A DNA stretch of 64,000 nucleotides from Bacteroides ndongoniae (lineage in GTDB: Bacteria; Bacteroidota; Bacteroidia; Bacteroidales; Bacteroidaceae). Position numbers and translations under genes: made by a program. This document shows, piece by piece, positions 46,617 through 56,271 of this stretch (positions are counted from its first letter, which is position 1; the number at the start of each line of letters is the position of its first letter). Under the pieces are notes generated by a model, which was not told where the DNA came from, did no database searches, and was given only the letters and a program-made list of their open reading frames with translations. The stretch is taken from assembly GCF_900108345.1 (NCBI RefSeq), contig NZ_FNVV01000013.1, positions 468,943 through 532,942 of the forward strand. Direction: 5' to 3'.

Positions 46617-47684
46617 ATGAATAAGAAGTTCTTTTATATATCCATTCTTTTGCTGTTGATGCTTCTGTCGTCGTGTAAGTCGAAGCGGAATTTAGTGTCA
46701 TCCTTACCGTCACTCGAAGTGGTTGCTGACAGCGTTTTACGAGCCGATACGGTAGGATTACCGGTCTCGCTTGTGGGAGTGCTTACGTTCGATCAGTCCG
46801 ATTTGCGGGACATTCGCCGCATGTCGGGGCGTTCTGCCCGTTCGTCGCGTTCGTTGGCTAAGCTGAAGATCAGGAAGAAGGAGATCGTGAAACGGGGCAC
46901 ACAGATTACGTTTACCACGCTTGATGTCTCGTCGTCGTACAAAGGGGTGAAGCGTGTTCGGATGTACGATTTCACTCATCGCGATGTTCCAGAGGCTTTC
47001 GACAGTTGCCGGATTGCCTTCATTTCCGATCTGCACTACAAGAGTCTGCTGAAAGAGGAGGGGTTGGCTGATCTGGTACGGTTACTTTCGTTCCTGCATG
47101 CTGATGTCTTGCTGATGGGCGGCGACTATCACGAAGGTTGCCAATATGTGGCTCCGCTGATGGCTGCCCTGGCGCAGGTCAAAACTCCGTTGGGGACTTA
47201 TGCCGTATTAGGAAACAACGATTACGAAGCCTGTTACAGCGAAGTGGTGAACGAGATGAAACGTCGCGGCATCCGTTTATTAGAGCATAAGGTCGATACG
47301 TTGAAGCGGGATAAGGATCGCATACTGGTAGCCGGTGTGCGCAATCCGTTCGACCTGAAGCAGAACGGGCAATCGCCTACACTTGCTCTGTCGCCCGACG
47401 ACTTTGTGATATTGCTAACCCATACGCCTGACTATGCTGAGGATGTGCCTGTAACCCATGCCGACTTGATATTGGCCGGACATACGCATGGCGGACAAGT
47501 CACCCTCTTCGGTTATGCACCGGTGGTTCCTTCGCGCTATGGCCAACGTTTCCTGACTGGGCTGAAATACAATTCCGCTCACATTCCGATGATTGTGACC
47601 AACGGCATCGGTACTTCCCAGCACGCCATCCGTCTGTTCGCTCCGGCCGAGGTGGTGATGATTACCCTGCACAGGCTTCGGTGA
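46617..47684 (+). CDS. Lipoprotein metallophosphoesterase
   Basis: A 355-residue calcineurin-like phosphoesterase with a lipoprotein signal (MLLSSC). Metal-binding motifs appear in family order: FISDLHYKSLL, LMGGDYHEG, VLGNNDYEA, LTHTPDY and LAGHTHGGQVTLFG. This arrangement is that of the YkuE/LpxH-like lipid-acting branch found in cell envelopes. The start at 46617 is preferred because the longer frame uses a TTG inside a promoter-like TATTTTTG. A basic Ser/Arg stretch (RSARSSRSLAKLKIRKKE) precedes the enzyme domain. It converges on the PEP-synthase-like gene with a 23-nt gap. The substrate is unknown. Confidence 0.88.
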   Translation: MNKKFFYISILLLLMLLSSCKSKRNLVSSLPSLEVVADSVLRADTVGLPVSLVGVLTFDQSDLRDIRRMSGRSARSSRSLAKLKIRKKEIVKRGTQITFTTLDVSSSYKGVKRVRMYDFTHRDVPEAFDSCRIAFISDLHYKSLLKEEGLADLVRLLSFLHADVLLMGGDYHEGCQYVAPLMAALAQVKTPLGTYAVLGNNDYEACYSEVVNEMKRRGIRLLEHKVDTLKRDKDRILVAGVRNPFDLKQNGQSPTLALSPDDFVILLTHTPDYAEDVPVTHADLILAGHTHGGQVTLFGYAPVVPSRYGQRFLTGLKYNSAHIPMIVTNGIGTSQHAIRLFAPAEVVMITLHRLR

Positions 47685-47707
47685 AAAGACGGACGGCGGT
47701 TGTATTT

Positions 47708-50677
47708 TTAATCGGACGGCAACAATACGACTCCCTGTTTCCTCTTTCCATCCATTTTAGCAATAACCGGCTGACTGAAACGTACGTGCCTCAGGTATTG
47801 CGTTTCGTATACGGCAGGCTGTGCGTTCAGAAAGTCCTGATTATAGACGCCGTCGTTCATAAAGGCGTTGATGGTGAAGTAGCCCACACCGAACGAGGTC
47901 AGGTTCTGGAAGAAGTGCGTACCCTGACTGGGATCTACACGGTAATTGGTCAGTCCGGCTTCCACAATGATGCGGGCTGCGCTGATGTGCGGCCACTTCA
48001 CGGGGATGCCGAGCCAGGAATCGCTGCTTCCCCAGCGTCCCGGTCCGATAAGGATGTAGTTCTTCTGTTCGTTCAGGAATTGTTGGTTCAGCTTTTCTAT
48101 CTCGCGTGCTATTTCAGGATTGTGCGAGGCGCTGTAGTGATCTGTTTTGACGTAGACCACATCGTACAGTTCGTTCATGATGCCATGTCCCAGCGAGTTG
48201 TTCGAGCGTAACAATAGTTGGTCGTCAGGGATGGCGGCCAAGTCTTCGTCGAGCATCTCCTTGCTGTCTACAATGGGGCGTATCTGTAGCAGGTAGAAGG
48301 TACCTGTCTTATCCTTTTCGCGGCTCATGGTGGCGGCAAACTCTATTTCGACGGGACGGCGCATTTCTTCCTGGCCGTATTTCAAAGCCAGTTGCAGGAT
48401 GCGTGCCAGTGGGAAAACGTCGTGTTGCAGGATGTTGGCAAAGGTGATGACTTTTCGTCCACCCGGATACAGCCCGTCGCGTATGATCTGGTCATACGGA
48501 TCGTAGGTTGAAGCGATGTAGTTCAGTGCACCGTCTTTCTCGGCCTCCTTGACGTGCAGTTTCAGCAGGTTGAAGCCGTCGTCAATGGAGAAGTTGTGTC
48601 CGGCGTTGCTCAGGTCGAGGGCATAGAACCGAGTCTGTGTCTCGCGCAGGGCAATCTCCATTTCACTGGTCTGCAGCACCTGGTTGGGGTGATAGGGCGA
48701 GAAGCGTAGGGTTAATCCTCCGTCCACGATGTACTTGCCTAATCCGAGAGCCAGGTTTACGATGCCTTCTTCAGCCTTCTCGTCGCCGATGGGGTAGTAG
48801 TTCAGCGAGCGGGCTACACCCGACATCGAAGGATAGTATCGTTCGGCATATTGGTTACCCACAACTTCTTGCAGGATGACAGCCATTTTTTCCTGGTCGA
48901 TGACGTTGCTTGTGGCCTGCATGTAGGCCTTGGAGTCGCGGAAGTAGACCGACGCATATACGCCCTTGATGGCATCGCTGAGCATACGCAGCATTTCGTA
49001 CTTATCGTCCAGGTAGGGAATCATGTACGTATTGTAGATGCCGGCAAAGGGCTGGTAGTGTGAGTCTTCGAGCAACGAGGACGAGCGGATGGCAATGGGC
49101 GACTTCACCACGTCGAAGAAGGTGAAGAAGTCCTCTACCAGTCGGTCGGGCAGTTTGGCTTTCAGGAAGTAGCGCAGTATGGTGGCATCGTCTGTATCCG
49201 ACAGGGCTACCTGATACAGATTATTGGTCTCCATAAATTCGTCGAAGACGTCGGTACACAGAACGACAGTCTTGGGAATGGCTACTCGTGCATTGTCAAA
49301 CTCTTCAAATTCGGGATGCCGTTTCACCAGGTTGTCGATGAAAGCCAATCCACGACCTTTGCCTCCTAACGAGCCGTCGCCGATGCGGGCAAAGTTGGAG
49401 TAGCGGTCGAAGCGGTCGCGCTTGAAGATGGCTACCACACCCTGGTTTTTCATCTTGCGGTATTTTACAATGGCCTCGAAGATGATTTTGCGGTGAGCGT
49501 CCACGTCCTGCAAACTGTTCCAGGTGATGGGTTTCAGGAACTCGGCAATGGGGAACATGGCACGCGAATAGAGCCAACGGCTGATGTGGTTGCGGCTGAT
49601 GTGGTAAAGAAACGATTCAGCAGGTACGGCAAAGATGATGTTTTGCAGTTCTTTCAGGTTCTTTACGCGGGCAATTTCTTCGTGTGTGTCGGGATTGCGG
49701 AAGATGAAGTCGCCAAAACCGAAGTTCTCCGATACGATGCGGCGCAGGTCCACATCCATCTTTTTGGAGTTCTTGTCGATGAAAGCTGCACCGTATTTGG
49801 CTGCATACGAAACGTTCTCCGATTCGGACGATTGGATGATGAGTGGCACAAACGGATCTTCCTTGCGGATGGCGGCGCAAAGCTTGATACCGGCCAGCCC
49901 GTCTTTTTCGCCACGCTCTACGCGAGGGAAACGGACATCGGTAATGACACCCAATATGTTGTTTTTGTATTTTTCGTAAATGTGAATAGCTTCTTCGTAA
50001 GTACGTGCCAGCACTATTTTGGGTCGTCCACGCATGCGCAGGGTACGTTGGTGGGCATTCAGGGCTTCGGTCGAGAATTCCTGACTCTGCTTCAGCACGA
50101 ATTTATAGAGATTAGGCAGTATGGACGAATAGAAGCGGATGCCGTCTTCTACCAGCAGAATGGTCTGGACGCCTACCTCGTTGACGTCATGCTCCAGGTT
50201 CATTTTGTCTTCTATCAGCTTGATGATGGATACCAGCAAGTCGGTATTTCCCAGCCAGCAGAAAATGTATTCGAACGGGCTGAGGTCTTCGTTGGCTATG
50301 CGTTTGGTGATGCCGTGACTGAAGGGGGTCAGTATCACCATCGGGATGTTGGGATATTGCCCTTTGATATTACGTGCCACGTCGAAACCTTCGTTGTCGC
50401 CTGTTCCCGGCATGCTGATAATGAGGTCGTAGGTTATGGATGACAGTTGCTTCAGGGCTTCTTCGCACGTACTGACCTGTGTGAAGCGCGGCGGATAGCG
50501 CAACGAGAGTGAGGTGTATTCATTGAATATCTTTTCGTCGATGCGCCCGTCATCTTCCAACATGAAAGCGTCGTAAGGATTGGCTATCAGCAGAACGTTG
50601 AAGATACGTCTGGTCATCAGGTTGGCAAACTGTGTGTCCTTGAAGTACAGCTGGTTTAGTTTGAACTTGCTGAGCAT
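47708..50677 (-). CDS. PEP synthase-like protein with two receiver-like domains
   Basis: A 989-residue protein. Residues about 25-150 (LLIANPYDAF, then MVILTPFSHG) and 165-330 (TILLVEDGIRFYSSIL, GVITDVRFPR, PLIIQSSESENVSYAAKYGA) look like response-regulator receiver folds; the second has a candidate phospho-acceptor Asp in ITDVR. Residues about 400-830 are a pyruvate phosphate dikinase N-terminal (ATP-grasp) domain: GDGSLGGKGRGLAFIDNLV, SPIAIRSSSLLEDS, GIYNTYMIP, with VEIEFAATM late. A classical PEP synthase then has a phosphohistidine and a PEP/TIM-barrel domain; neither is recognisable here, and the last 150 residues are unlike them. So it is not a plain PEP synthase; nucleotide-dependent phosphotransfer controlled by the receivers is only a guess. 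Confidence 0.8.
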   Translation of the reverse strand: MLSKFKLNQLYFKDTQFANLMTRRIFNVLLIANPYDAFMLEDDGRIDEKIFNEYTSLSLRYPPRFTQVSTCEEALKQLSSITYDLIISMPGTGDNEGFDVARNIKGQYPNIPMVILTPFSHGITKRIANEDLSPFEYIFCWLGNTDLLVSIIKLIEDKMNLEHDVNEVGVQTILLVEDGIRFYSSILPNLYKFVLKQSQEFSTEALNAHQRTLRMRGRPKIVLARTYEEAIHIYEKYKNNILGVITDVRFPRVERGEKDGLAGIKLCAAIRKEDPFVPLIIQSSESENVSYAAKYGAAFIDKNSKKMDVDLRRIVSENFGFGDFIFRNPDTHEEIARVKNLKELQNIIFAVPAESFLYHISRNHISRWLYSRAMFPIAEFLKPITWNSLQDVDAHRKIIFEAIVKYRKMKNQGVVAIFKRDRFDRYSNFARIGDGSLGGKGRGLAFIDNLVKRHPEFEEFDNARVAIPKTVVLCTDVFDEFMETNNLYQVALSDTDDATILRYFLKAKLPDRLVEDFFTFFDVVKSPIAIRSSSLLEDSHYQPFAGIYNTYMIPYLDDKYEMLRMLSDAIKGVYASVYFRDSKAYMQATSNVIDQEKMAVILQEVVGNQYAERYYPSMSGVARSLNYYPIGDEKAEEGIVNLALGLGKYIVDGGLTLRFSPYHPNQVLQTSEMEIALRETQTRFYALDLSNAGHNFSIDDGFNLLKLHVKEAEKDGALNYIASTYDPYDQIIRDGLYPGGRKVITFANILQHDVFPLARILQLALKYGQEEMRRPVEIEFAATMSREKDKTGTFYLLQIRPIVDSKEMLDEDLAAIPDDQLLLRSNNSLGHGIMNELYDVVYVKTDHYSASHNPEIAREIEKLNQQFLNEQKNYILIGPGRWGSSDSWLGIPVKWPHISAARIIVEAGLTNYRVDPSQGTHFFQNLTSFGVGYFTINAFMNDGVYNQDFLNAQPAVYETQYLRHVRFSQPVIAKMDGKRKQGVVLLPSD

Positions 50678-50907
50678 GTCTGTTTTTGCAATTTAATAGA
50701 TTAGTCCGTCAAAATTCGTGCTTTTTCTTGGGATATGCAAGGAGGCGGTAATAAAAAATGGAGTTTACTGGCGATGTTCCGGACATTGAACACTTCCGAA
50801 ACGTTTGGGGATGGGAACTGTGAACGAATGTTGTGGTAAGGTCATTTCCCGTATTGTGTATTTCAACCTGCATTTTGGGCGTTTCAACGGTGAGGTGGAG
50901 AATGTAG

Positions 50908-50938
50908 ATTGTATAAGCACTAACTTTGTAATCATTAT
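50908..50938 (+). promoter_or_regulatory. Promoter of the fused RND operon
   Basis: TAACTTTG at 50931-50938 with ATTG at 50908-50911, 19 nt apart, and 21 nt before the ATG. Confidence 0.65.
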
Positions 50939-50959
50939 AAATTTAGTGTCGCTTATTTT

Positions 50960-53900
50960 ATGTTTACAAAAATCGTACATTTTTCAATCAGAAAGAAGCT
51001 GTTTGTGGCGCTGACCACGCTGCTTTTGCTGGCGGCTGGCATATATTCCATGCTGACGCTGCCCATTGATGCCGTGCCCGATATTACCAACAATCAGGTG
51101 CAGATTGTTACTGTGTCGCCTACACTGGCTCCGCAGGAAGTGGAACAGCTTATCACTTTCCCTATCGAAATAGCCATGAGCAACGTCATGAACGTAGAGG
51201 AAATACGGTCGGTATCCCGCTTCGGGCTATCGGTTGTAACGGTTGTTTTCAAGGAAGATGTTCCTACGCTGGACGCCAGGCAGCTGGTTAACGAACAAAT
51301 TCAGATGGTGGCGGGTGAAATTCCGTCGGAACTAGGAACTCCCGAGCTGATGCCTATCACGACGGGTTTAGGCGAAATATATCAGTATGTGCTTAAGGTA
51401 GCTCCGGGGTATGAAAACCGTTATGATGCCATGGAGTTGCGCACCATTCAGGACTGGATTGTGAAAAGACAATTGTCGGGTATTCCCGGTATTGTAGAAA
51501 TCAATAGTTTCGGTGGTTATCTGAAGCAATATGAAGTAGCGGTAGATCCTGATGCCTTATATTCGCTCAACATTACTATCGGCGAGGTATTCGAAGCCTT
51601 GAGCCGCAACAACCAGAATACGGGTGGCAGTTATATAGAAAAGGTAAACCGTGCCTATTATATCCGTTCGGAAGGTATGATCAACGATTTGCATGATGTG
51701 GAGCAGATTGTTGTGACCAATCGTGGCGGTATACCAGTACACATCGGAGACATTGGTAAAGTACAGTTCGGCGCTCCCAAACGCTTTGGAGCCATGACGA
51801 AAGATGGCGAAGGAGAGTGTGTGGGCGGTATTGCCATGATGCTGAAAGGTGCCAATGCCAATGTCGTGACCAAGGAACTGGAGAAGCGGGTGGAGAAAGT
51901 CCAGAAGATGCTGCCCGAAGGAGTGAGTGTGGAACCTTATCTGAACCGTTCGGAGCTGGTGAAACGTAATATCTCTACCGTAATACGCAACCTGGTGGAA
52001 GGTGCCATCATTGTGTTTCTGGTACTGATTATCTTCTTAGGCAATATGCGTGCCGGCCTGATTGTGGCGTCGGTCATTCCACTAGCGATGCTTTTCGCTT
52101 TTATTCTGATGCGTATATTTAATGTCTCGGCCAATCTGATGAGCCTTGGTGCGATAGACTTCGGTATCGTGGTAGACGGTTCCATTGTTATTCTGGAAGG
52201 AATCCTGGCCCATCTTTACGGGCGGGAACTGAAAGGACGTACGCTGACTTCTCAGGAGATGGATCAGGAAGTAGAAAAAGGAGCAGGCCGTGTGGTGAGA
52301 AGTGCTACGTTTGCCGTACTTATCATTCTGATCGTGTTCTTCCCTATCTTGACTTTGACCGGTATCGAAGGCAAATACTTCACGCCGATGGCCAAGACAC
52401 TGGTGTTCTGCATTATCGGTGCTCTTCTTCTTTCTATAACTTATGTTCCGATGATGGCATCCCTCTTCCTGAAACGTACCATGACGGTGAAGCCTACACT
52501 GGCCGACCGTTTCTTCGACTGGCTGAATAAAATCTATCAGCGTGTGCTTCGTTTCAGTCTGGCTCATGTGTGGGGTACTATTGCTGCTTCTTTTGTAGCC
52601 CTGTTGCTCTCGTTGCTGCTTTTCACAAAGTTGGGAGCAGAATTTATCCCGACCCTTGATGAAGGCGACTTTGCCATGCAGATGACGCTGCCTGCCGGTA
52701 GTTCGCTGAGCCGTAGCATTGAAGTTTCGCTCGAAGCAGAAAAACGTCTCAAAGAACGCTTTCCCGAAATCAAGCATGTTGTAGCCAAGATCGGTACAGC
52801 TGAAGTTCCGACCGACCCGATGGCGGTGGAAGATGCCGATGTGATGATTGTTATGAAACCTTTTGCCGAATGGACTTTCGCGTCGAGCCGTGCAGAGATG
52901 GTAGAGAAGATGAAACAGTGTCTGGACTCTATTGACGGAGCCGAATTTAACTTCAGTCAGCCTATCCAGCTTCGTTTTAACGAGCTGATGACAGGTGCCA
53001 AGGCCGATATTGCCATCAAACTTTATGGAGAAGACATGGCCGAATTGTATGCAAAGGCTCAGGAAGCAGCCCGCTACGTGGAACAGGTTCCCGGAGCAGC
53101 CGACGTATTGGTGGAACAGGCCATGGGACTTCCACAGTTGCTTGTCCACTACGACCGCGCAAAAATAGCCCGTTATGGTATCGACATCGAAGAACTGAAT
53201 ACTGTTATCCGTACTGCTTATGCAGGCGAGACGGCAGGAGTGGTATTCGAGAACGAGCGCAGGTTCGACCTCGTTGTTCGTCTGGACAAGGAAAAGGTGA
53301 GTGATTTGAACATCGACAAACTGTTTGTCCGTACTAAGGATAACATTCAGTTGCCGGTTAGTGAAGTAGCCAGTATCGAACTGGTGAACGGACCTCTCCA
53401 GATTAATCGTGACGCTACCAAACGCCGGGTTGTCATTGGTGTGAATGTGCGCAATGCCGACATTCAGCAAGTAGTCAGCCAAATCAGCGACGCGCTCGAA
53501 AAGAACGTGAAACTTAAGCCCGGTTATTATTTCGAATACGGCGGTCAGTTTGAAAATCTGCAGAACGCTATCAGCACTCTGACGGTGGTTATCCCTATTG
53601 CTTTGCTGCTCATCCTGCTGTTGCTGTTCTTTGCGTTCCGCAGCGTCATCTATTCGCTGGTCGTATTCTCCACCGTTCCGCTTTCACTGATTGGAGGTAT
53701 CGTAGCTCTGTGGCTGCGCGGCTTACCTTTCAGTATCTCGGCTGGTGTCGGTTTCATTGCCCTTTTTGGTGTGGCCGTATTGAACGGAATTCTGATGATC
53801 AATCATTTCAACGATATACGCAAACAAACTAAATATCATATGTGTACCGATCGTATCATATCTTTAGGGTGTCCGCATTTGCTGCGCCCAGTCTTCCTGA

Positions 53901-55285
53901 CCGGATTGGTAGCTTCGTTGGGCTTTGTGCCGATGGCTATCGCTACTTCGGCCGGTGCCGAAGTACAGCGTCCGCTGGCTACAGTTGTGATAGGCGGACT
54001 GATTGTGTCTACCATACTGACGCTGATCATTATTCCTGTATTCTACCGCCTGGTGGGCAGTATCGCTGCCAGACGCATACGCAGGAAGAATCGTCTTGCT
54101 TTTCGTCGGATGATGCTTGGCATCGCCATGCTGGTCATCAGTGTGCCTGCCGTACAAGCGCAGCAGCCGGTGACCTTGGAGCAGGCTGTTGAAATAGCCT
54201 TGCGCAATCATCCGCGTCTGAAGATGGCCGAGTCGGAGATTGAACGTGCCCGTGCTTCGAAAGGCGAAGCCTGGGATGGTGGCAATACTTCTTTCAGTTA
54301 TTCGTGGGGACAGTTGAATGGTACCGACCGCCACGATAACGAACTGGCTATTGAGCAGTCACTTGGCTCTCTGCTGACTCCTTTCTACAAGAATGCATTG
54401 TCCAACACGCAGATAAACAAAGGAAAAAGCTATCGGGACATGGTGAAGAAAGAAATCACTGCAGAAGTAAAGCGGGCATGGGCGTACTACCAGTATGCTT
54501 TCAACCTTAACGCTTTGTACAATGGACAGAAAGAACTGGCTGAACAGTTGCGGAACAGTGGTGAACAGCGTTACCTTCAGGGAGACATTGATCTGGCCGA
54601 ACGTAACATGATAACAGCACTGGCAGCCGACCTGAATACACGATGGATGGAAACAGCCGGAGACCTGACACTGGCCGAACGCCGGTTTGTATGGACTTGT
54701 TATAGCGATCGGCCTTTGGTCCCTGCCGATACGACCCTGTCGGTTATGCAGATGCCGACAGAGGGTCGTATCCTGTCAACCCGTCATCTGGATTATTTCA
54801 ATGCTCAGCTGCAAGAGAAAAAAGACTTGTTGAAAATTGAACGAAGCCGTTTCTTTCCTGAGTTTTCCATTGGTTATGTCCGTCAGAAGATAGCTCCGCT
54901 TACCGGACTTAATTCGTGGATGGTAGGGGCTTCTTTCCCCATTCTCTTTTTCCCTCAGCGGAGCCGTGCCAGACAGGCGCGCATCGCTATGCAGGCAGCC
55001 GGCTGGGAGGCAGAGGCCAATCGGCAGCAACTGTCCAATAAAGTAAGCGAACTGCAAAGCCAGCTTGCCCGTCAGCGCGAACGTCTGACTTATTATCAGC
55101 AGGCAGCTATCAAGGAAGCTGAAGCTTTACAGCAAAGTGCAACCCAAAAGTTTCAGGAGAATGAAACCGATATCAGCGAATTCATTCAAAGCCTGAATAC
55201 TGTCCGCGAAATCAAGCGCGGGTATATTGAAACGGTCTATGCCTACAACGTTACCTTATTAGAATTGGAACTTTACACTGAATAA
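50960..55285 (+). CDS. Heavy-metal RND pump fused to TolC-like outer membrane channel
   Basis: A 1441-residue fusion. Residues 1-1045 are a full heavy-metal RND pump with the family's TM4 motif DFGIVVDG and RND-typical helix bundles (about 335-530 and 855-1030). From Met1051 an internal signal-peptide-like segment, MLGIAMLVISVPAVQAQ, is followed by a TolC-type OEP domain (about 1070-1440) with efflux-channel helical repeats (TLEQAVEIALRNHPRLKMAE and ERSRFFPEFSIGYVRQK). Signal peptidase could cut at AQA-QQ to free the channel, joining pump and duct genes into one. The adaptor gene follows 53 nt later, then a two-component pair. Such fusions occur in Bacteroidetes; the exact metal is unknown. 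Confidence 0.9.
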   Translation: MFTKIVHFSIRKKLFVALTTLLLLAAGIYSMLTLPIDAVPDITNNQVQIVTVSPTLAPQEVEQLITFPIEIAMSNVMNVEEIRSVSRFGLSVVTVVFKEDVPTLDARQLVNEQIQMVAGEIPSELGTPELMPITTGLGEIYQYVLKVAPGYENRYDAMELRTIQDWIVKRQLSGIPGIVEINSFGGYLKQYEVAVDPDALYSLNITIGEVFEALSRNNQNTGGSYIEKVNRAYYIRSEGMINDLHDVEQIVVTNRGGIPVHIGDIGKVQFGAPKRFGAMTKDGEGECVGGIAMMLKGANANVVTKELEKRVEKVQKMLPEGVSVEPYLNRSELVKRNISTVIRNLVEGAIIVFLVLIIFLGNMRAGLIVASVIPLAMLFAFILMRIFNVSANLMSLGAIDFGIVVDGSIVILEGILAHLYGRELKGRTLTSQEMDQEVEKGAGRVVRSATFAVLIILIVFFPILTLTGIEGKYFTPMAKTLVFCIIGALLLSITYVPMMASLFLKRTMTVKPTLADRFFDWLNKIYQRVLRFSLAHVWGTIAASFVALLLSLLLFTKLGAEFIPTLDEGDFAMQMTLPAGSSLSRSIEVSLEAEKRLKERFPEIKHVVAKIGTAEVPTDPMAVEDADVMIVMKPFAEWTFASSRAEMVEKMKQCLDSIDGAEFNFSQPIQLRFNELMTGAKADIAIKLYGEDMAELYAKAQEAARYVEQVPGAADVLVEQAMGLPQLLVHYDRAKIARYGIDIEELNTVIRTAYAGETAGVVFENERRFDLVVRLDKEKVSDLNIDKLFVRTKDNIQLPVSEVASIELVNGPLQINRDATKRRVVIGVNVRNADIQQVVSQISDALEKNVKLKPGYYFEYGGQFENLQNAISTLTVVIPIALLLILLLLFFAFRSVIYSLVVFSTVPLSLIGGIVALWLRGLPFSISAGVGFIALFGVAVLNGILMINHFNDIRKQTKYHMCTDRIISLGCPHLLRPVFLTGLVASLGFVPMAIATSAGAEVQRPLATVVIGGLIVSTILTLIIIPVFYRLVGSIAARRIRRKNRLAFRRMMLGIAMLVISVPAVQAQQPVTLEQAVEIALRNHPRLKMAESEIERARASKGEAWDGGNTSFSYSWGQLNGTDRHDNELAIEQSLGSLLTPFYKNALSNTQINKGKSYRDMVKKEITAEVKRAWAYYQYAFNLNALYNGQKELAEQLRNSGEQRYLQGDIDLAERNMITALAADLNTRWMETAGDLTLAERRFVWTCYSDRPLVPADTTLSVMQMPTEGRILSTRHLDYFNAQLQEKKDLLKIERSRFFPEFSIGYVRQKIAPLTGLNSWMVGASFPILFFPQRSRARQARIAMQAAGWEAEANRQQLSNKVSELQSQLARQRERLTYYQQAAIKEAEALQQSATQKFQENETDISEFIQSLNTVREIKRGYIETVYAYNVTLLELELYTE

Positions 55286-55338
55286 GACAGTGGTTCCTGA
55301 GTCCAAGAATTTATCACTAAAAACGAACATTAGAAAAA

Positions 55339-56262
55339 ATGAATAAGATGAACCTGATGAAACAACGAATGATTTACCTGATGCTTGCTTTGCTGGCAGC
55401 ATCGTGTTCAAATCCCTCTGCCCAGCAGACTGAATCGGCAAACGCTACAGAGATGGCAGAGCAAGCCGGTTCGGACACCACACAGACTCCCGAAGTAGAC
55501 GGCATAAGCGGTGCTACCAACGTGGCCAATCCGCCGTCGTTCAACGGTGTTATTGTCATGCCTCCGCAGAGTCATGTGACTGTTACGCTGAGCATGGGCG
55601 GTTCGGTACACGACATCCGTGTCCTGCCGGGTGAATATGTACGGAAGGGAGAAATCCTGCTGACTTTGGCCAATCCGGACTTTATCGAGCTTCAGCAATC
55701 CTATCTCGATGCTGCTGCCCAGACCGAATATCTGAAGAAGGAATACGAGCGTCAGCAGAAACTTGTTTCCGGCGAATCGGCTTCGTTGAAACGTATGCAG
55801 CAAAGCAAGGCCGACTATCTGTCCATGAAAAGCCGTATGGAGGCTGCTGCCGCCCAACTGGCCTTGCTGGGTACAGATACTGTAGCAGTGACTCGCGACG
55901 GTATTCGCACCTATCTGGAAGTACGTGCTCCGCGCAACGGCTACGTAACCAACATGAATGTCAATGCAGGCAAGTATTTTGCTGCCGGCGAACCAGTCTG
56001 TGATGTGATTGACAAGAGCAACCCCATGTTGCAGCTTACGGCTTACGAAAAAGACCTGGACAAACTGTTGCCCGGCAGTCGCTTTTCGTTCAAGGTCAAT
56101 GGCATGCAGGATACAACGTTCACAGCCGAACTTGTTTCGGTAGATCAGATGGTGGACAACGTCAACCGTTCCATTAAAGTCTATGCGCGTATCACGCAGA
56201 CTAATTCCGATTTCCGGCCGGGAATGTATGTGGCGGCCAGAATTATGGATAAAAAACACTAA
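55339..56262 (+). CDS. Efflux RND periplasmic adaptor lipoprotein
   Basis: A 307-residue membrane fusion protein for the fused pump. The lipobox LLAASC (Cys23) anchors it. A barrel-sandwich hybrid is visible around GSVHDIRVLPGEYVRKGEIL and YLEVRAPRNGYVTNMNVNAG, with a coiled hairpin (about 115-165) between its halves, then a beta-barrel domain. Compared with the CusB-like protein earlier in the window it is shorter, lacks the His-rich tract and lacks the C-terminal membrane-proximal extension. The next gene, a sensor kinase, starts 9 nt after its stop. Confidence 0.88.
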   Translation: MNKMNLMKQRMIYLMLALLAASCSNPSAQQTESANATEMAEQAGSDTTQTPEVDGISGATNVANPPSFNGVIVMPPQSHVTVTLSMGGSVHDIRVLPGEYVRKGEILLTLANPDFIELQQSYLDAAAQTEYLKKEYERQQKLVSGESASLKRMQQSKADYLSMKSRMEAAAAQLALLGTDTVAVTRDGIRTYLEVRAPRNGYVTNMNVNAGKYFAAGEPVCDVIDKSNPMLQLTAYEKDLDKLLPGSRFSFKVNGMQDTTFTAELVSVDQMVDNVNRSIKVYARITQTNSDFRPGMYVAARIMDKKH

Positions 56263-56271
56263 CTTTGCCGC

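Noticed and set aside
56260..56267. TAACTTTG -7 box before the sensor kinase
   Set aside because: It includes the stop codon of the adaptor gene and lies 4 nt from the ATG, which would leave almost no leader; likely chance.
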